A DNA stretch of 64,000 nt from Opitutales bacterium. GTDB lineage: Bacteria; Verrucomicrobiota; Verrucomicrobiia; Opitutales; Oceanipulchritudinaceae. Below are positions 35,138-43,371 of this stretch, in pieces; the stretch's first letter is position 1; each line of letters begins with the position of its first letter. The stretch spans positions 62,001 to 126,000 of the forward strand of contig JAFIGG010000002.1 of the NCBI GenBank assembly GCA_020831485.1. The letters run 5' to 3'. The position numbers and the translations under genes are program-made. Below the pieces are notes generated by a model, which saw only the letters and a list, made by a program, of their open reading frames with translations, had not been told where the DNA came from and ran no database searches.

Positions 35138-36466
35138 TCATTTGCTTTCCAAATCCGTTTCAGGTTTTGGTAGCGTAAGGGCATACAGCAAAGTCGCAAG
35201 GATAACTCCAGCCCCGCCGACATAGGCGAAGTTCGACCCGAAAGACCAGAACACTCCGGCGGCAATCAATGGGCCAAAGGCGCGGGCGAGCGATCCAGCC
35301 GATCGAAAAGCCCCCAGCTCCGCACCTTGTTCATTGTCTCCCGCATACCGCGAAACCAAGGCGTTCAGCGATGGGTTGCTTAGACCAATCCCCACTGCCA
35401 GCAGCGCGAGGCCTGTGTAAAACCAACCACTTTCCCAGGCAAAACTCAGACAGACCATGCCGAGGACGAGCGCCAGAAAACCACTGAACACACAATTCAG
35501 CTCGCCGATGCGTTCCCCGTAGCGGCGGACGATAACCCCCTGGGTAAGGACGAGCATGAATCCCACAAAGAGGAAAATCAGCGCGATTTGCCCGGGTCCA
35601 TAGGCAAGACGCTCGACCGCTAGAAAAGACAGAGTAAATTCCATGCCGGAGAAGGCCAGCATCAGGCAAAAATAAGTTCGCACTGCCTGTCGGACCCGCG
35701 GGTTGCGGGATCGCAGTCGAACCAGCTGGCGGAACTGGACTTTAGGCGAGCGGCGCTCGTCAGGTAGAGTCTCGCGAAAAACACGGAATACCCAGTAGGT
35801 GTTGAGCAGCGCTATCAGCAGTGCCAGCAATGCAGGGAATGAAAACGGATTCAGTCCAAAACCTGGCTCTGAAGCCACGAAGGTAAACGGACTCCAGACA
35901 GATGCCAGACCACCGATGGCTGGCCCTAGAATGAATCCCAGGCCAAATGCAACACCGACCAGAGCCATGCCGCGGGCGCGGGCCTTGGATTCGGTTAAGT
36001 CCGCCATGGCTGCATTCGCCACCGAGATGTTGCCGGCCATCGCGCCGGCCAGCACCCGTGAAACCAGAAACAGAGCAAAACTTCCACTGAATACCCACAA
36101 AAGGTAGCTTAGGGCCGTGCCTGTGACCGTCAACCGCAGCACTGCGCGCCGGCCATAGTGGTCCGACAGTCTCCCCCAGATTGGTGCACAGATGAACTGG
36201 AGGATGCTGTAGAGCGAACCCAGAATTCCTCCGAAAAGGACAGTAACAAAGAACAACTGATTGTGCTCGGGACTCACCCGCTCGAGAAGATCAACGAAGC
36301 GGCCAATCAGGCTCTCGGATCCCTCCAGTCGCAGGTAATAGTCCAGCAACGCTGGGAAAATCGGAAATATAATCGAGAACCCAACCAGATCCAGAAAGAC
36401 CGTCATAAAGACGATCCCTTTTTCCTTGCGGTTCCCGTCGCTCTTTTGGGGCTCAGGACTCTTCAC
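35138..36466 (-). CDS. MFS transporter, DHA1/TetA-like
   Basis: About 442 residues with 12 hydrophobic segments. It begins near FMTVFLDLVGFSIIFPIFPALLDYYL; the loop GRLSDHYGRRAVL is the major-facilitator A-motif (G-x-x-S-D-x-x-G-R-R), and GLGFILGPAIGG is the C-motif of drug-proton antiporters. Substrates cannot be inferred; tetracycline-type efflux proteins share this arrangement. The start is uncertain: a GTG at 36466 overlaps coaD by 14 bases, while a longer frame would run deeper into coaD. Confidence 0.9.
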   Translation of the reverse strand: MKSPEPQKSDGNRKEKGIVFMTVFLDLVGFSIIFPIFPALLDYYLRLEGSESLIGRFVDLLERVSPEHNQLFFVTVLFGGILGSLYSILQFICAPIWGRLSDHYGRRAVLRLTVTGTALSYLLWVFSGSFALFLVSRVLAGAMAGNISVANAAMADLTESKARARGMALVGVAFGLGFILGPAIGGLASVWSPFTFVASEPGFGLNPFSFPALLALLIALLNTYWVFRVFRETLPDERRSPKVQFRQLVRLRSRNPRVRQAVRTYFCLMLAFSGMEFTLSFLAVERLAYGPGQIALIFLFVGFMLVLTQGVIVRRYGERIGELNCVFSGFLALVLGMVCLSFAWESGWFYTGLALLAVGIGLSNPSLNALVSRYAGDNEQGAELGAFRSAGSLARAFGPLIAAGVFWSFGSNFAYVGGAGVILATLLYALTLPKPETDLESK

Positions 36467-36947
36467 TTTGTCGATAACGTTTGTGCAATGCCTTAGCCAC
36501 ATTTGCCGGGATGAATTTTTCAATCCGGCTGGCGTTGTAGTACGCGACCTGCTTTATCAAATTGGAACTGGTGAAAAAATAGCGGGCTCCAGGCATAAAA
36601 AAGATGGTCTCAATCCCGTCGTCCAGATCCCGGTTCATTTGTGTCATCTGGAATTCATATTCGAAATCCGACACCGCCCTAAGTCCGCGGATCAAGGCTA
36701 TGGCGCCCACATCGCGAGCGAAATCAACCACCAGGCCCTCGAATGAGCGAACCTCGGCGTTGATGTCGGTAACGTTTTCACGGATTAGTTCAATGCGCTC
36801 CTCCACCGGAAATAACGGGCCTTTGGGGTGGTTCGGGGCTACACCAATCACGATCTTGTCAAAGATTCGGGCAGCCCTGCGCATGATATCCAGATGTCCA
36901 TTTGTAATGGGGTCGAAGGTCCCCGGGTAGATTGCTATATTCTTCAT
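36453..36947 (-). CDS. coaD: phosphopantetheine adenylyltransferase
   Basis: Penultimate step of coenzyme A synthesis, converting 4'-phosphopantetheine and ATP to dephospho-CoA. It has 164 residues. The nucleotidyltransferase motif GTFDPITNGHLDI, the GVAPNHPKGPLFPVEERI loop, ALIRGLRAVSDFEYE and FTSSNLIKQV are all diagnostic. The ATG at 36947 forms an ATGA overlap with the pgpA stop, deciding the start. PanC at 26411 is another step of the same pathway. Confidence 0.97.
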   Translation of the reverse strand: MKNIAIYPGTFDPITNGHLDIMRRAARIFDKIVIGVAPNHPKGPLFPVEERIELIRENVTDINAEVRSFEGLVVDFARDVGAIALIRGLRAVSDFEYEFQMTQMNRDLDDGIETIFFMPGARYFFTSSNLIKQVAYYNASRIEKFIPANVAKALHKRYRQSEES

Positions 36948-37468
36948 AGGAAATGGACCGCGAGGTAACCCCCGAGATGTAGACATGCTGCGGTTGCGGC
37001 GGCCGCGGCCACATCATCGACCACTACCCCCCAGCCGCCCGGCCAGGACTGTAGCTTGCGGATTCCGAATGGCTTCATTATATCGAAAAGGCGGAACAGC
37101 AGGAAGCCGGCCAGCAGATACAACCAGACATAACCCGTCTGGTTCATCCAAAAATGGACGCCAACAAAACAAAGTGGAACAGCGATGATTTCATCGAGGA
37201 TGATTTCCCCCGGATCCCGCTTCTGCAGACGCCGCTCGCCCTCGTCGCACAAGGCGGAGGCGAGCCATACCAGAAACAAGCCCGCCATCACATGGGTGAA
37301 TACCGGTGCCTGATAGAAGAACAAGGTATAGAAAACGATGCCAACGACCGAACCATTGGTTCCGGGCGCTTTACCCCAGTAGCCAACCGGGCCACAGGTC
37401 ACCAGATTCTGCACGCTGCGGTCCGACAGCAGTCGTGTCCATCCCCAACCATAGCGATGCACATTCAT
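36944..37468 (-). CDS. pgpA: phosphatidylglycerophosphatase A
   Basis: Removes the phosphate from phosphatidylglycerol phosphate to give phosphatidylglycerol. The 174-residue membrane protein shows GYWGKAPGTNGSVVG near the start, DPGEIILDEIIAVPL (the acidic metal-site segment) and FRLFDIMKPFGIRKLQ..GGWGVVVDDVAAA, all PgpA hallmarks. The ATG at 37468 overlaps the pgsA stop (ATGA), and its own stop overlaps coaD the same way. The pgsA-pgpA pair covers two successive steps. Confidence 0.95.
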   Translation of the reverse strand: MNVHRYGWGWTRLLSDRSVQNLVTCGPVGYWGKAPGTNGSVVGIVFYTLFFYQAPVFTHVMAGLFLVWLASALCDEGERRLQKRDPGEIILDEIIAVPLCFVGVHFWMNQTGYVWLYLLAGFLLFRLFDIMKPFGIRKLQSWPGGWGVVVDDVAAAAATAACLHLGGYLAVHFL

Positions 37469-38082
37469 GCGGCCATACTCCCGTTTTCGGGTCGAAAAAC
37501 AAATGCGTAGCGCTTGAGGTAAAAGGCACCGGACCAAAGGGTCAGAAAGGTCGACAGGGCAAAATACAACATGGCGTTCACCCAAACATAGAAGGCGAAA
37601 AGGCTCAAGTCAGCACCCAGAACCTCGGCCAAATCCCGCTCGAACATCGGCACGGCAAAAAACACGCAGATTGCGGTGATCTGCCAGATGGTTTTACGCT
37701 TACCCATTGATTCAGCCGCCAGGACAATGCCTTTGCGAGCCGCGATCATTCGGATCACGGTGATTCCAATTTCGCGTGCGGCGATCAGAAACACCAGGAT
37801 GGACATCAGCAGGACAGGCCCCAGAAGGCCCACGACGATAAGCAGGATAAACGAACCCAGAACCATAACTTTATCGACCAGGGCGTCCATGATCTTACCG
37901 AAATTCGTGATTAACTGGTATTTGCGAGCCAGGTAACCATCGAGGAAATCCGAGATGGCACCGTACAGAATGCAGAAGAAGGCCAGCGTTGCAGCCCCAA
38001 GCCAGGGCTGGTAAACCAACCAGACTATCAGGGCCAGCACGACGATGCGGGAGAATGTTATGATGTTGGGAAGTGCGCGCAT
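37465..38082 (-). CDS. pgsA: CDP-diacylglycerol--glycerol-3-phosphate 3-phosphatidyltransferase
   Basis: Makes phosphatidylglycerol phosphate from CDP-diacylglycerol and glycerol 3-phosphate at the inner membrane. About 205 residues with several membrane helices. The CDP-alcohol phosphotransferase motif is complete: D-G-x-x-A-R, eight residues, G-x-x-x-D-x-x-x-D (DGYLARKYQLITNFGKIMDA and the following LVD). The ATG at 38082 (MRALPNIITFSRI) is the family start; the longer frame would run back to the Xer recombinase gene. It overlaps pgpA by 4 bases. Confidence 0.96.
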   Translation of the reverse strand: MRALPNIITFSRIVVLALIVWLVYQPWLGAATLAFFCILYGAISDFLDGYLARKYQLITNFGKIMDALVDKVMVLGSFILLIVVGLLGPVLLMSILVFLIAAREIGITVIRMIAARKGIVLAAESMGKRKTIWQITAICVFFAVPMFERDLAEVLGADLSLFAFYVWVNAMLYFALSTFLTLWSGAFYLKRYAFVFRPENGSMAA

Positions 38083-38150
38083 ATATTGCAAAGAGACGGA
38101 AAGTACCGGAGCAAGGCATTCCAGCTGAATGCGCTTGCGCGTCAATCTTT

Positions 38151-39101
38151 TCATCCGTGCGGGTGTGCCTTCCGGTGGGCATCCTTCAAGCGCCGCATGT
38201 CCAAATGGGTGTAAACCTGAGTGGTCGAAAGGCTCTGGTGTCCCAGTAATTCCTGCACCAAACGCAGGTCCGCACCGGCGTTTAGCATGTGCGTGGCGTA
38301 GGAGTGACGTATCTTGTGCGGAGTCAGGTCGCCGGGAAGTTCGGCCAGTTCAAGGTAGAGCTTCATTCGCTTTTGCACCCATGCGGCCGTTAACGGCTTT
38401 CCGCCTAAAAAGCACAGAACGACGTCCTCCGGCTGGTATGCCTCGCGGTGATAACGGGTCCATGCCTGCAGCAGCTGCTCCAGAGTCGGGCCGTAGGGCA
38501 CCAGCCTCACTCGGCCGCCCTTGCCCTTTACCCGGATGATCCGGCTGCGCATGTCCACCTGAGCATAGCGCCAGTCAACCAGCTCACTGATGCGCAATCC
38601 GCCTGCGTAGAGGGCTTCAAAAATCATTTGATCCAGCAGGGCCTGGCGCGGAGTGATCTGATCCTCTCCAAGGAGCTTCATTGGGCCCTCGAGAAAGCGT
38701 TCCATTTCCTGCTCAGTCAGGAACTTCGGCAAGGGTTTGGCAAAGCGAGGGGCCTTAATTCCCAGCATCGGATTGCTTGAAACCCAGCCTTGCTGGATCA
38801 GGTAACGGAAAAAACTGCGGGCCGCAGACAGATGCAGATGCAGCGTGCGGCGGGCAACTCCGGAGCGCTGGGCGTCGATCAGGTAGGAACGCAAACTGCG
38901 CTCCGGTATGGCCTCAAGTGGTCCGCTGTAGCGGCCGTCGTGGCGCACGTAGGTCAGTAAAGCGACCAGCGCCTGACGATAATTGCGGACCGTTCGCGGC
39001 GATAGCCTGCGCTCCGCCTCCATCCACCGGCAAAATGCCTGAATCCAGTCAGCATCGCCGGTGGGCAGTTCAGCAAGGTCTGAGGCGCCGTCTTCCGCCA
39101 T
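38151..39101 (-). CDS. XerC/XerD-type tyrosine recombinase
   Basis: A 316-residue site-specific recombinase. The N-terminal SAM-like core-binding domain spans about 20-110 (FCRWMEAERRLSPRTVRNYRQAL). The catalytic domain holds all expected residues: Arg in AGGLRISELV, Lys in VKGKGGRVRLVP, H-x-x-R in HKIRHSYATHML, His in ELLGHQSLSTTQ and the nucleophile Tyr in VYTHL. Length and context among housekeeping genes point to a chromosome-dimer-resolution recombinase, but XerC and XerD cannot be separated by eye. It starts 6 bases after sufT. Confidence 0.93.
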   Translation of the reverse strand: MAEDGASDLAELPTGDADWIQAFCRWMEAERRLSPRTVRNYRQALVALLTYVRHDGRYSGPLEAIPERSLRSYLIDAQRSGVARRTLHLHLSAARSFFRYLIQQGWVSSNPMLGIKAPRFAKPLPKFLTEQEMERFLEGPMKLLGEDQITPRQALLDQMIFEALYAGGLRISELVDWRYAQVDMRSRIIRVKGKGGRVRLVPYGPTLEQLLQAWTRYHREAYQPEDVVLCFLGGKPLTAAWVQKRMKLYLELAELPGDLTPHKIRHSYATHMLNAGADLRLVQELLGHQSLSTTQVYTHLDMRRLKDAHRKAHPHG

Positions 39102-39107
39102 GCGGCT

Positions 39108-39659
39108 TTACTCCAGACCCATGATCCGCCGGCCTTCCGGTGAAATCATGTGCGGGGTCCACTGAGGATCCCAGACAATGTCCACCTCGGCAGAATCAAC
39201 GCTTGGCAGCGCTTCAATCTTGGACTTTGCATCGGCGGCAATCGTTGGTCCCATACCGCAACCGGTAGCCGTCAAGGTCATCTTCACTGAGACTTTGTGG
39301 CGGCCGTTGCCAAGGGCTTCACTGGACAGGTCATAGATCAATCCGAGGTCCACGATGTTGATCGGAATCTCGGGATCAAAACACTGCCGCAGTGCGTCCC
39401 AGACGCGCTCTTCGCTGAAAGTAGAATCGGCGGAAATCGATTCCGCGTCCGCCTTTACCTTTGCGGCGACTTCCGGTCCGAGAGCGTCGGCGGATTCCGC
39501 TGCGATGCGGAACAGTCCATTGTCGGCCCTGACCGTGACTGAACCGCCCAGGGCTTGAGTGACGACGACGGGGAAGCCGACTGGCAAGGTAACCTCCTCG
39601 CCCGAGGGAATCCGGGTGGCTTCACAATCACTCAAAAGGGTAACTTCTAGTCCATTCAT
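39108..39659 (-). CDS. sufT: putative Fe-S cluster assembly protein SufT (MIP18/DUF59 family)
   Basis: A 183-residue protein with a short N-terminal beta domain (residues 1-60, GEEVTLPVGFPVVVTQALGGSVTVRAD) and a C-terminal MIP18/DUF59 domain: VWDALRQCFDPEIPINIVDLGLIYD, VKMTLTATGCGMG and VDIVWDPQWTPHMIS. The long form with this N-terminus is the SufT type, which helps mature or load Fe-S clusters. The Cys in TATGCGMG is the conserved one. A SufE homologue sits elsewhere in the window (52615). Confidence 0.92.
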   Translation of the reverse strand: MNGLEVTLLSDCEATRIPSGEEVTLPVGFPVVVTQALGGSVTVRADNGLFRIAAESADALGPEVAAKVKADAESISADSTFSEERVWDALRQCFDPEIPINIVDLGLIYDLSSEALGNGRHKVSVKMTLTATGCGMGPTIAADAKSKIEALPSVDSAEVDIVWDPQWTPHMISPEGRRIMGLE

Positions 39660-39679
39660 AGGGTCGGCAATACTCGGGG

Positions 39680-41416
39680 TTAACGCAGGTCGGGAACGAT
39701 GGGTTTCACTTCCGGCTGAGGCGATTCAGCTGTTTTTTTTTCGTCGGATTCCTTCTTTTCCGATGCTTCTGCCTCAACAATGGGCTCCACCTTTTCCTGC
39801 TCGTCTTGCGCGGATGCTTCAGGTTCTTTTTTCAAGGGCTCTTCAGCAAGGGGCTCCTCTTTGGTCTCAAGTTCAGCATTCTGCTTGGATGGCTCAGCTT
39901 GAGATTCAGCTGAAGGCTCCTTATCTGCCTCCGACTTAGCCTGGGCGGATGAATCAACCGCTTTGGGGGCATCTTCCTCCCCGGGCTTTTCAGTTGCCGT
40001 CGAAGCTGCAGGCGCTGCCTTTTTCGGTTTTTCACCTTCCTTGGGAGGTGGAACGAAGAGGCGACCGTCACTAAACTCGATCAAATATCCTTCCCCAATC
40101 AGGTAGCGCAAGTCGCGCTTCAAATCCTGATACCGCTGCGCTGCATCCTTGTCCAGACTCTCCGGCTTGGTCGAATCCACTTCTATGCCCAGATAAGCTT
40201 TGGCGAGGTTCTTTACTGGAAATTCCGGATGGGCTTCAATGAATGCGATAAGGTCTTCAAGATTGTCTGCCAGTCGTTCATTGGGTTCACGAAAGCGACG
40301 TTTGACCGCGCAAACATAGGAGACTCCCTTGGAGCCCTTTTTGTAGACGGCAAAATTCAACTTTCGTAGACGGCCCCGCAGGTGATTGGCTGTATCCAGA
40401 GGGAAGCGAAGTTGCCGTTGCAAGTGAAAGTCCACGGAACGGCGGATCGGATCCTGAGGATGCAGCAATGCGAGATCTCTGCCGGAGAATCGGGCCGAGT
40501 ATGCCGGGCGCACGAGCTTGTCCTTGCAGTTCCCAACCAGATAGAGGCGGGCATCCTCCAGATTGTTAAACTGTAATGGCTCCTGCCCTTCCTTTACTTC
40601 AACCCCTTCCATTGGCTTCAAGGTGTAGCGAGTCTGCTTTTTCATCTGATCCAACCATTCCTGGATCAACTCTGGCTCCTTTACGCTTTCCAGGCGGTCC
40701 TTGAACTGCGCAAAAGGCAGGTGTGCCAGATGACGGGAATGGTGCTCAACACACAAAGCCCCGTAACGGTGATAGTTGGGAGGACCGATCAGTTTCCCGG
40801 TCAGACCACAGCGGTGGACCATGGAAAACGCTCCGGAAGGAGGCTCAACCTCGATATCTTCGGTATTGAAAAATGCTTCGACCCGATTCTGGAAAACATG
40901 ATGCAAGGCCTCCTCCTCTGAACGGAATGGCAAGCCATCAGGAACCGACGCATACAGCATTGGTTCCTCGCCCTCTTTTTGCCTTGGATCTTTCACGACA
41001 CATACGAAGCGCTCGGGCTTTTCCAAAATGAGTCGCGCAATTTCGAAAAGCTCGAAGGTCCGCAAGGACGTGCGAACTGCCTGAGTAAGAACTTTAAAAG
41101 GCTCTTCTTCCGGATAGAATTGAACTTCCACCACCGGCTCGAAAGGTTCCCGCTCCTGACGTTGCGGCCTCCGCTCTCCGCGGGACGCAGGCGGACGATC
41201 ACCGCTCTTGCGTTTAAAACCCTTACGGTCTCTGCGGACCGGCCCTCCCTCCTGCTTGGAGTCGCCAGAGGGACGCTGCCCACGGTCGAAGTTTCGACCC
41301 GAGGCGCCTTGCGGTTTGTCGGAGCCCCATTTGGGTCCTAGGGATAGACTCTGAAGAGAGTCCAGGTCCAACTTGTCAGATCCGGATTTCTCAGGTTGCG
41401 ATTCGTTATCAGCCAT
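39680..41416 (-). CDS. unknown 578-residue protein with basic head, His/Cys-rich core and acidic tail
   Basis: I do not recognise this family. Residues 1-92 are low-complexity, rich in Gly, Arg, Lys and Ser (RGQRPSGDSKQ.., RRDRKGFKRKSGDR). Residues ~93-457 look folded; within them 201-232 hold an unusual cluster of His and Cys (H201-R-C203 .. H216 .. C222 .. H225-H226 .. H229 .. H232) that could bind zinc. Residues ~385-456 resemble a winged helix. The tail from ~460 is Glu/Ala/Lys-rich and probably disordered. The design suggests nucleic-acid binding. It heads the eight-gene minus-strand run and starts at the ATG at 41416 (MADNES). Confidence 0.75.
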   Translation of the reverse strand: MADNESQPEKSGSDKLDLDSLQSLSLGPKWGSDKPQGASGRNFDRGQRPSGDSKQEGGPVRRDRKGFKRKSGDRPPASRGERRPQRQEREPFEPVVEVQFYPEEEPFKVLTQAVRTSLRTFELFEIARLILEKPERFVCVVKDPRQKEGEEPMLYASVPDGLPFRSEEEALHHVFQNRVEAFFNTEDIEVEPPSGAFSMVHRCGLTGKLIGPPNYHRYGALCVEHHSRHLAHLPFAQFKDRLESVKEPELIQEWLDQMKKQTRYTLKPMEGVEVKEGQEPLQFNNLEDARLYLVGNCKDKLVRPAYSARFSGRDLALLHPQDPIRRSVDFHLQRQLRFPLDTANHLRGRLRKLNFAVYKKGSKGVSYVCAVKRRFREPNERLADNLEDLIAFIEAHPEFPVKNLAKAYLGIEVDSTKPESLDKDAAQRYQDLKRDLRYLIGEGYLIEFSDGRLFVPPPKEGEKPKKAAPAASTATEKPGEEDAPKAVDSSAQAKSEADKEPSAESQAEPSKQNAELETKEEPLAEEPLKKEPEASAQDEQEKVEPIVEAEASEKKESDEKKTAESPQPEVKPIVPDLR

Positions 41417-41557
41417 TGTTGCGCGCAGATGAGAGGGCATTCACTCGCAAAAGAAAGTTCAGGTCAAGCCCTCAACCTATCGACCTGTGGAATTATCCCC
41501 GAAAGTAAGCACTCCGTAAAATCACCCAAAATGTAAATTATCCTCGACAGAACGGTA

Positions 41558-41563
41558 TATAAT
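41558..41563 (+). promoter_or_regulatory. candidate -10 box for the phosphorylase-like gene
   Basis: A perfect TATAAT lies 52 bases upstream of the ATG at 41616, in the AT-rich half of the 199-base divergent intergenic region. The -35 position (around 41535-41540, AAATTA) is weak. No Shine-Dalgarno sequence precedes the start codon. I found no clear promoter for the opposite gene in the same gap. Confidence 0.42.
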
Positions 41564-41615
41564 GTTCTATTACCTAGCGGTTTACGGGTTTAAATAAATC
41601 CGAAACCAAATTAAA

Positions 41616-42953
41616 ATGAGAAAGAAAATTATTTCCCCGCGCAAATTCGTTAAACCCTCCTTCGCCTATTTGATTGAAAAAAAGCGCGACGGCGGCGAAT
41701 TCAATCACGACGAAATACGCTTCATCGTCGATTCCATTATCGACAAGGAAATGCCGCAACACCAGTTGGCAGCCCTTTGCATGGCAATTTACTTCCAGGG
41801 CATGAGTGCCCAGGAGACCGCAATGCTGTCGGAGGAAATGATGTATTCCGGCGAAGTCATCGACCTCTCCCGGATCACAAAGCCCAAGATCGACAAATAT
41901 TCCACTGGTGGCGTCGGCGACAAGACTTCCCTGGTATTGGTTCCCTTGGCCGCGGCTTGCGGCGTTGTGATGCCCAACATGAATGGCGTGGATGAGGAAT
42001 TTGTGATCAGCAATCTGGACAAATTGAGTGCAATCCCCGGCTTCAATCCCAAAATGAGTCTGGATGACTTTGTTGAACGCCTCTCGACCATTGGCTGTGT
42101 CATAGCCGAACAGTCTGATGAGATAGCTCCGGTGGATGGGATCATCTACAACATGCGTCAACTCACCAGCACGATCCCTAGTCTGCCTTTGATAACCGGA
42201 TCGGTCCTGAGCCGCAAGCTCGCCCAGGGCGCTGAAGGATTGGTTGTGGATGTTAAATGGGGCAATGGTTCCTTTATCAAGGACGTTGAGCAGGCAAAGC
42301 AACTGGCCCGCTCTATCACGCGTGTTGGCCGATCCATGAAACGCCGCTGCGTGGCATTGGTCACCGACATGAATCAACCACTTGGCGATACCGTTGGCAC
42401 CGCTCTGGAAATTCAGGAAGCGATCCAACTGCTAAAGGGACAAGGCCCGGAGGACCTCCAGGAGCTGGTACTGAAACTGGGCATGGAGATTGTGCGTCTG
42501 GCCGGTGTTGCAGGATCAACCCTATCAGCCAAACAAACGGTTCAGCGGGCTCTCAAGGAGGGCCAGGCGCTTGACAAGTTCAAGGAGATGATAGCAAGCC
42601 AGGGTGGCAAGACTGACTTTATTGACGACCCGGACAAATTCCCGAAGGCCAAGTATGTGCGTAAGCTGCCGGCTCCGAAGCGTGGCTACGTGCACACCAT
42701 CAACGCGGGCATGATTGCGCGCGGCGTGCAGTTGCTTGCCCAGGCGAGCAAGGGTAAAAAGTTGGATCCTGCGGTTGGAGTCTCCGAGATCAAAAAGGTG
42801 GGCACGCAGGTCAAACAGGGTGAGCCCTTGATGATGATTCATTACAACGATGAGTCGAAGCTTGAGAGCGCGCTCGAATACTTGCGCAGCGCCTACCGCC
42901 TCGCTCCAAAGCGCCCCAATCCACCAGAGTTGGTAGTTGAGCGAGTCGCCTGA
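41616..42953 (+). CDS. divergent thymidine/pyrimidine-nucleoside phosphorylase-like protein
   Basis: A 445-residue protein clearly homologous to thymidine phosphorylase (DeoA) over its full length, including KYSTGGVGDKTSL, the glycosyltransferase-fold central part and the C-terminal domain. Key residues are changed, however. Compared from memory with E. coli DeoA (offset +10), Lys94, Ser96, Ser105, Arg181 and Ser196 are kept, but catalytic His85 is Tyr95, phosphate-binding Ser113 and Thr123 are Asn123 and Asn133, Lys190 is Arg200, and the signature SGRGLGHTGGT is replaced by NGVDEEFVISN. It is therefore probably not a standard phosphorylase. The reaction is unknown. Confidence 0.8.
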   Translation: MRKKIISPRKFVKPSFAYLIEKKRDGGEFNHDEIRFIVDSIIDKEMPQHQLAALCMAIYFQGMSAQETAMLSEEMMYSGEVIDLSRITKPKIDKYSTGGVGDKTSLVLVPLAAACGVVMPNMNGVDEEFVISNLDKLSAIPGFNPKMSLDDFVERLSTIGCVIAEQSDEIAPVDGIIYNMRQLTSTIPSLPLITGSVLSRKLAQGAEGLVVDVKWGNGSFIKDVEQAKQLARSITRVGRSMKRRCVALVTDMNQPLGDTVGTALEIQEAIQLLKGQGPEDLQELVLKLGMEIVRLAGVAGSTLSAKQTVQRALKEGQALDKFKEMIASQGGKTDFIDDPDKFPKAKYVRKLPAPKRGYVHTINAGMIARGVQLLAQASKGKKLDPAVGVSEIKKVGTQVKQGEPLMMIHYNDESKLESALEYLRSAYRLAPKRPNPPELVVERVA

Positions 42954-42969
42954 TTTATTTCATTAAGCG

Positions 42970-43353
42970 ATGCCTGAAAGCCGCATTCGCGTGAAGCAGC
43001 CTCCGGTTGGAAAACCGGTTATGCTGTGGGACGGCGAGTGCGGCTTTTGTCGTCGCTGGATACTGCGCTGGCAGCGCATTACCGGAGAGCGGGTCGATTA
43101 CCATCCCTGGCAAACGCTCTACAGCCGCTTCCCTGAAATAACTCCGAGTGAGTTTGAAGAGGCGGTATTTTTTGTCGATATCGATGGCAGCGTTACATCC
43201 GGTGCCGCAGCGGTACTGCGGGCACTTGCTGAGCATCCGGAGCGGAAAGTTCTCTACCGATGGTATCAGAAAAGTCCGGCCTTTGCAGCTGTCGCCGAAT
43301 GGATGTACCGCCGGGTGGCCAAAAACCGTCGGCTGCTCAGTCGTTTTAGCTGA
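42970..43353 (+). CDS. DCC-family thiol-disulfide oxidoreductase (DUF393)
   Basis: A 127-residue protein of the DCC family, named for the motif D-x-x-C-x-x-C, present here as WDGECGFCRRW. The C-terminal part (LRALAEHPERKVLYRWYQKSPAFAAVAEWMYRRVAKNR) is also typical. A thioredoxin-like redox role is presumed for the family but substrates are unknown. It begins 16 bases after the phosphorylase-like gene and is probably co-transcribed. Confidence 0.92.
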   Translation: MPESRIRVKQPPVGKPVMLWDGECGFCRRWILRWQRITGERVDYHPWQTLYSRFPEITPSEFEEAVFFVDIDGSVTSGAAAVLRALAEHPERKVLYRWYQKSPAFAAVAEWMYRRVAKNRRLLSRFS

Positions 43354-43371
43354 AGTTATTCCGGCGATCCA

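Noticed and set aside
38151-39101. The tyrosine recombinase as an integrase of a mobile element
   Set aside because: It is flanked by sufT and pgsA in a compact housekeeping run, has Xer length, and no attachment-site repeats, cargo or tRNA target lie nearby.
41574-42428. 284-residue open frame opposite the phosphorylase-like gene
   Set aside because: The plus-strand frame is homologous to a known family over its full length; the opposite frame has no motif and covers the promoter and start of the real gene.
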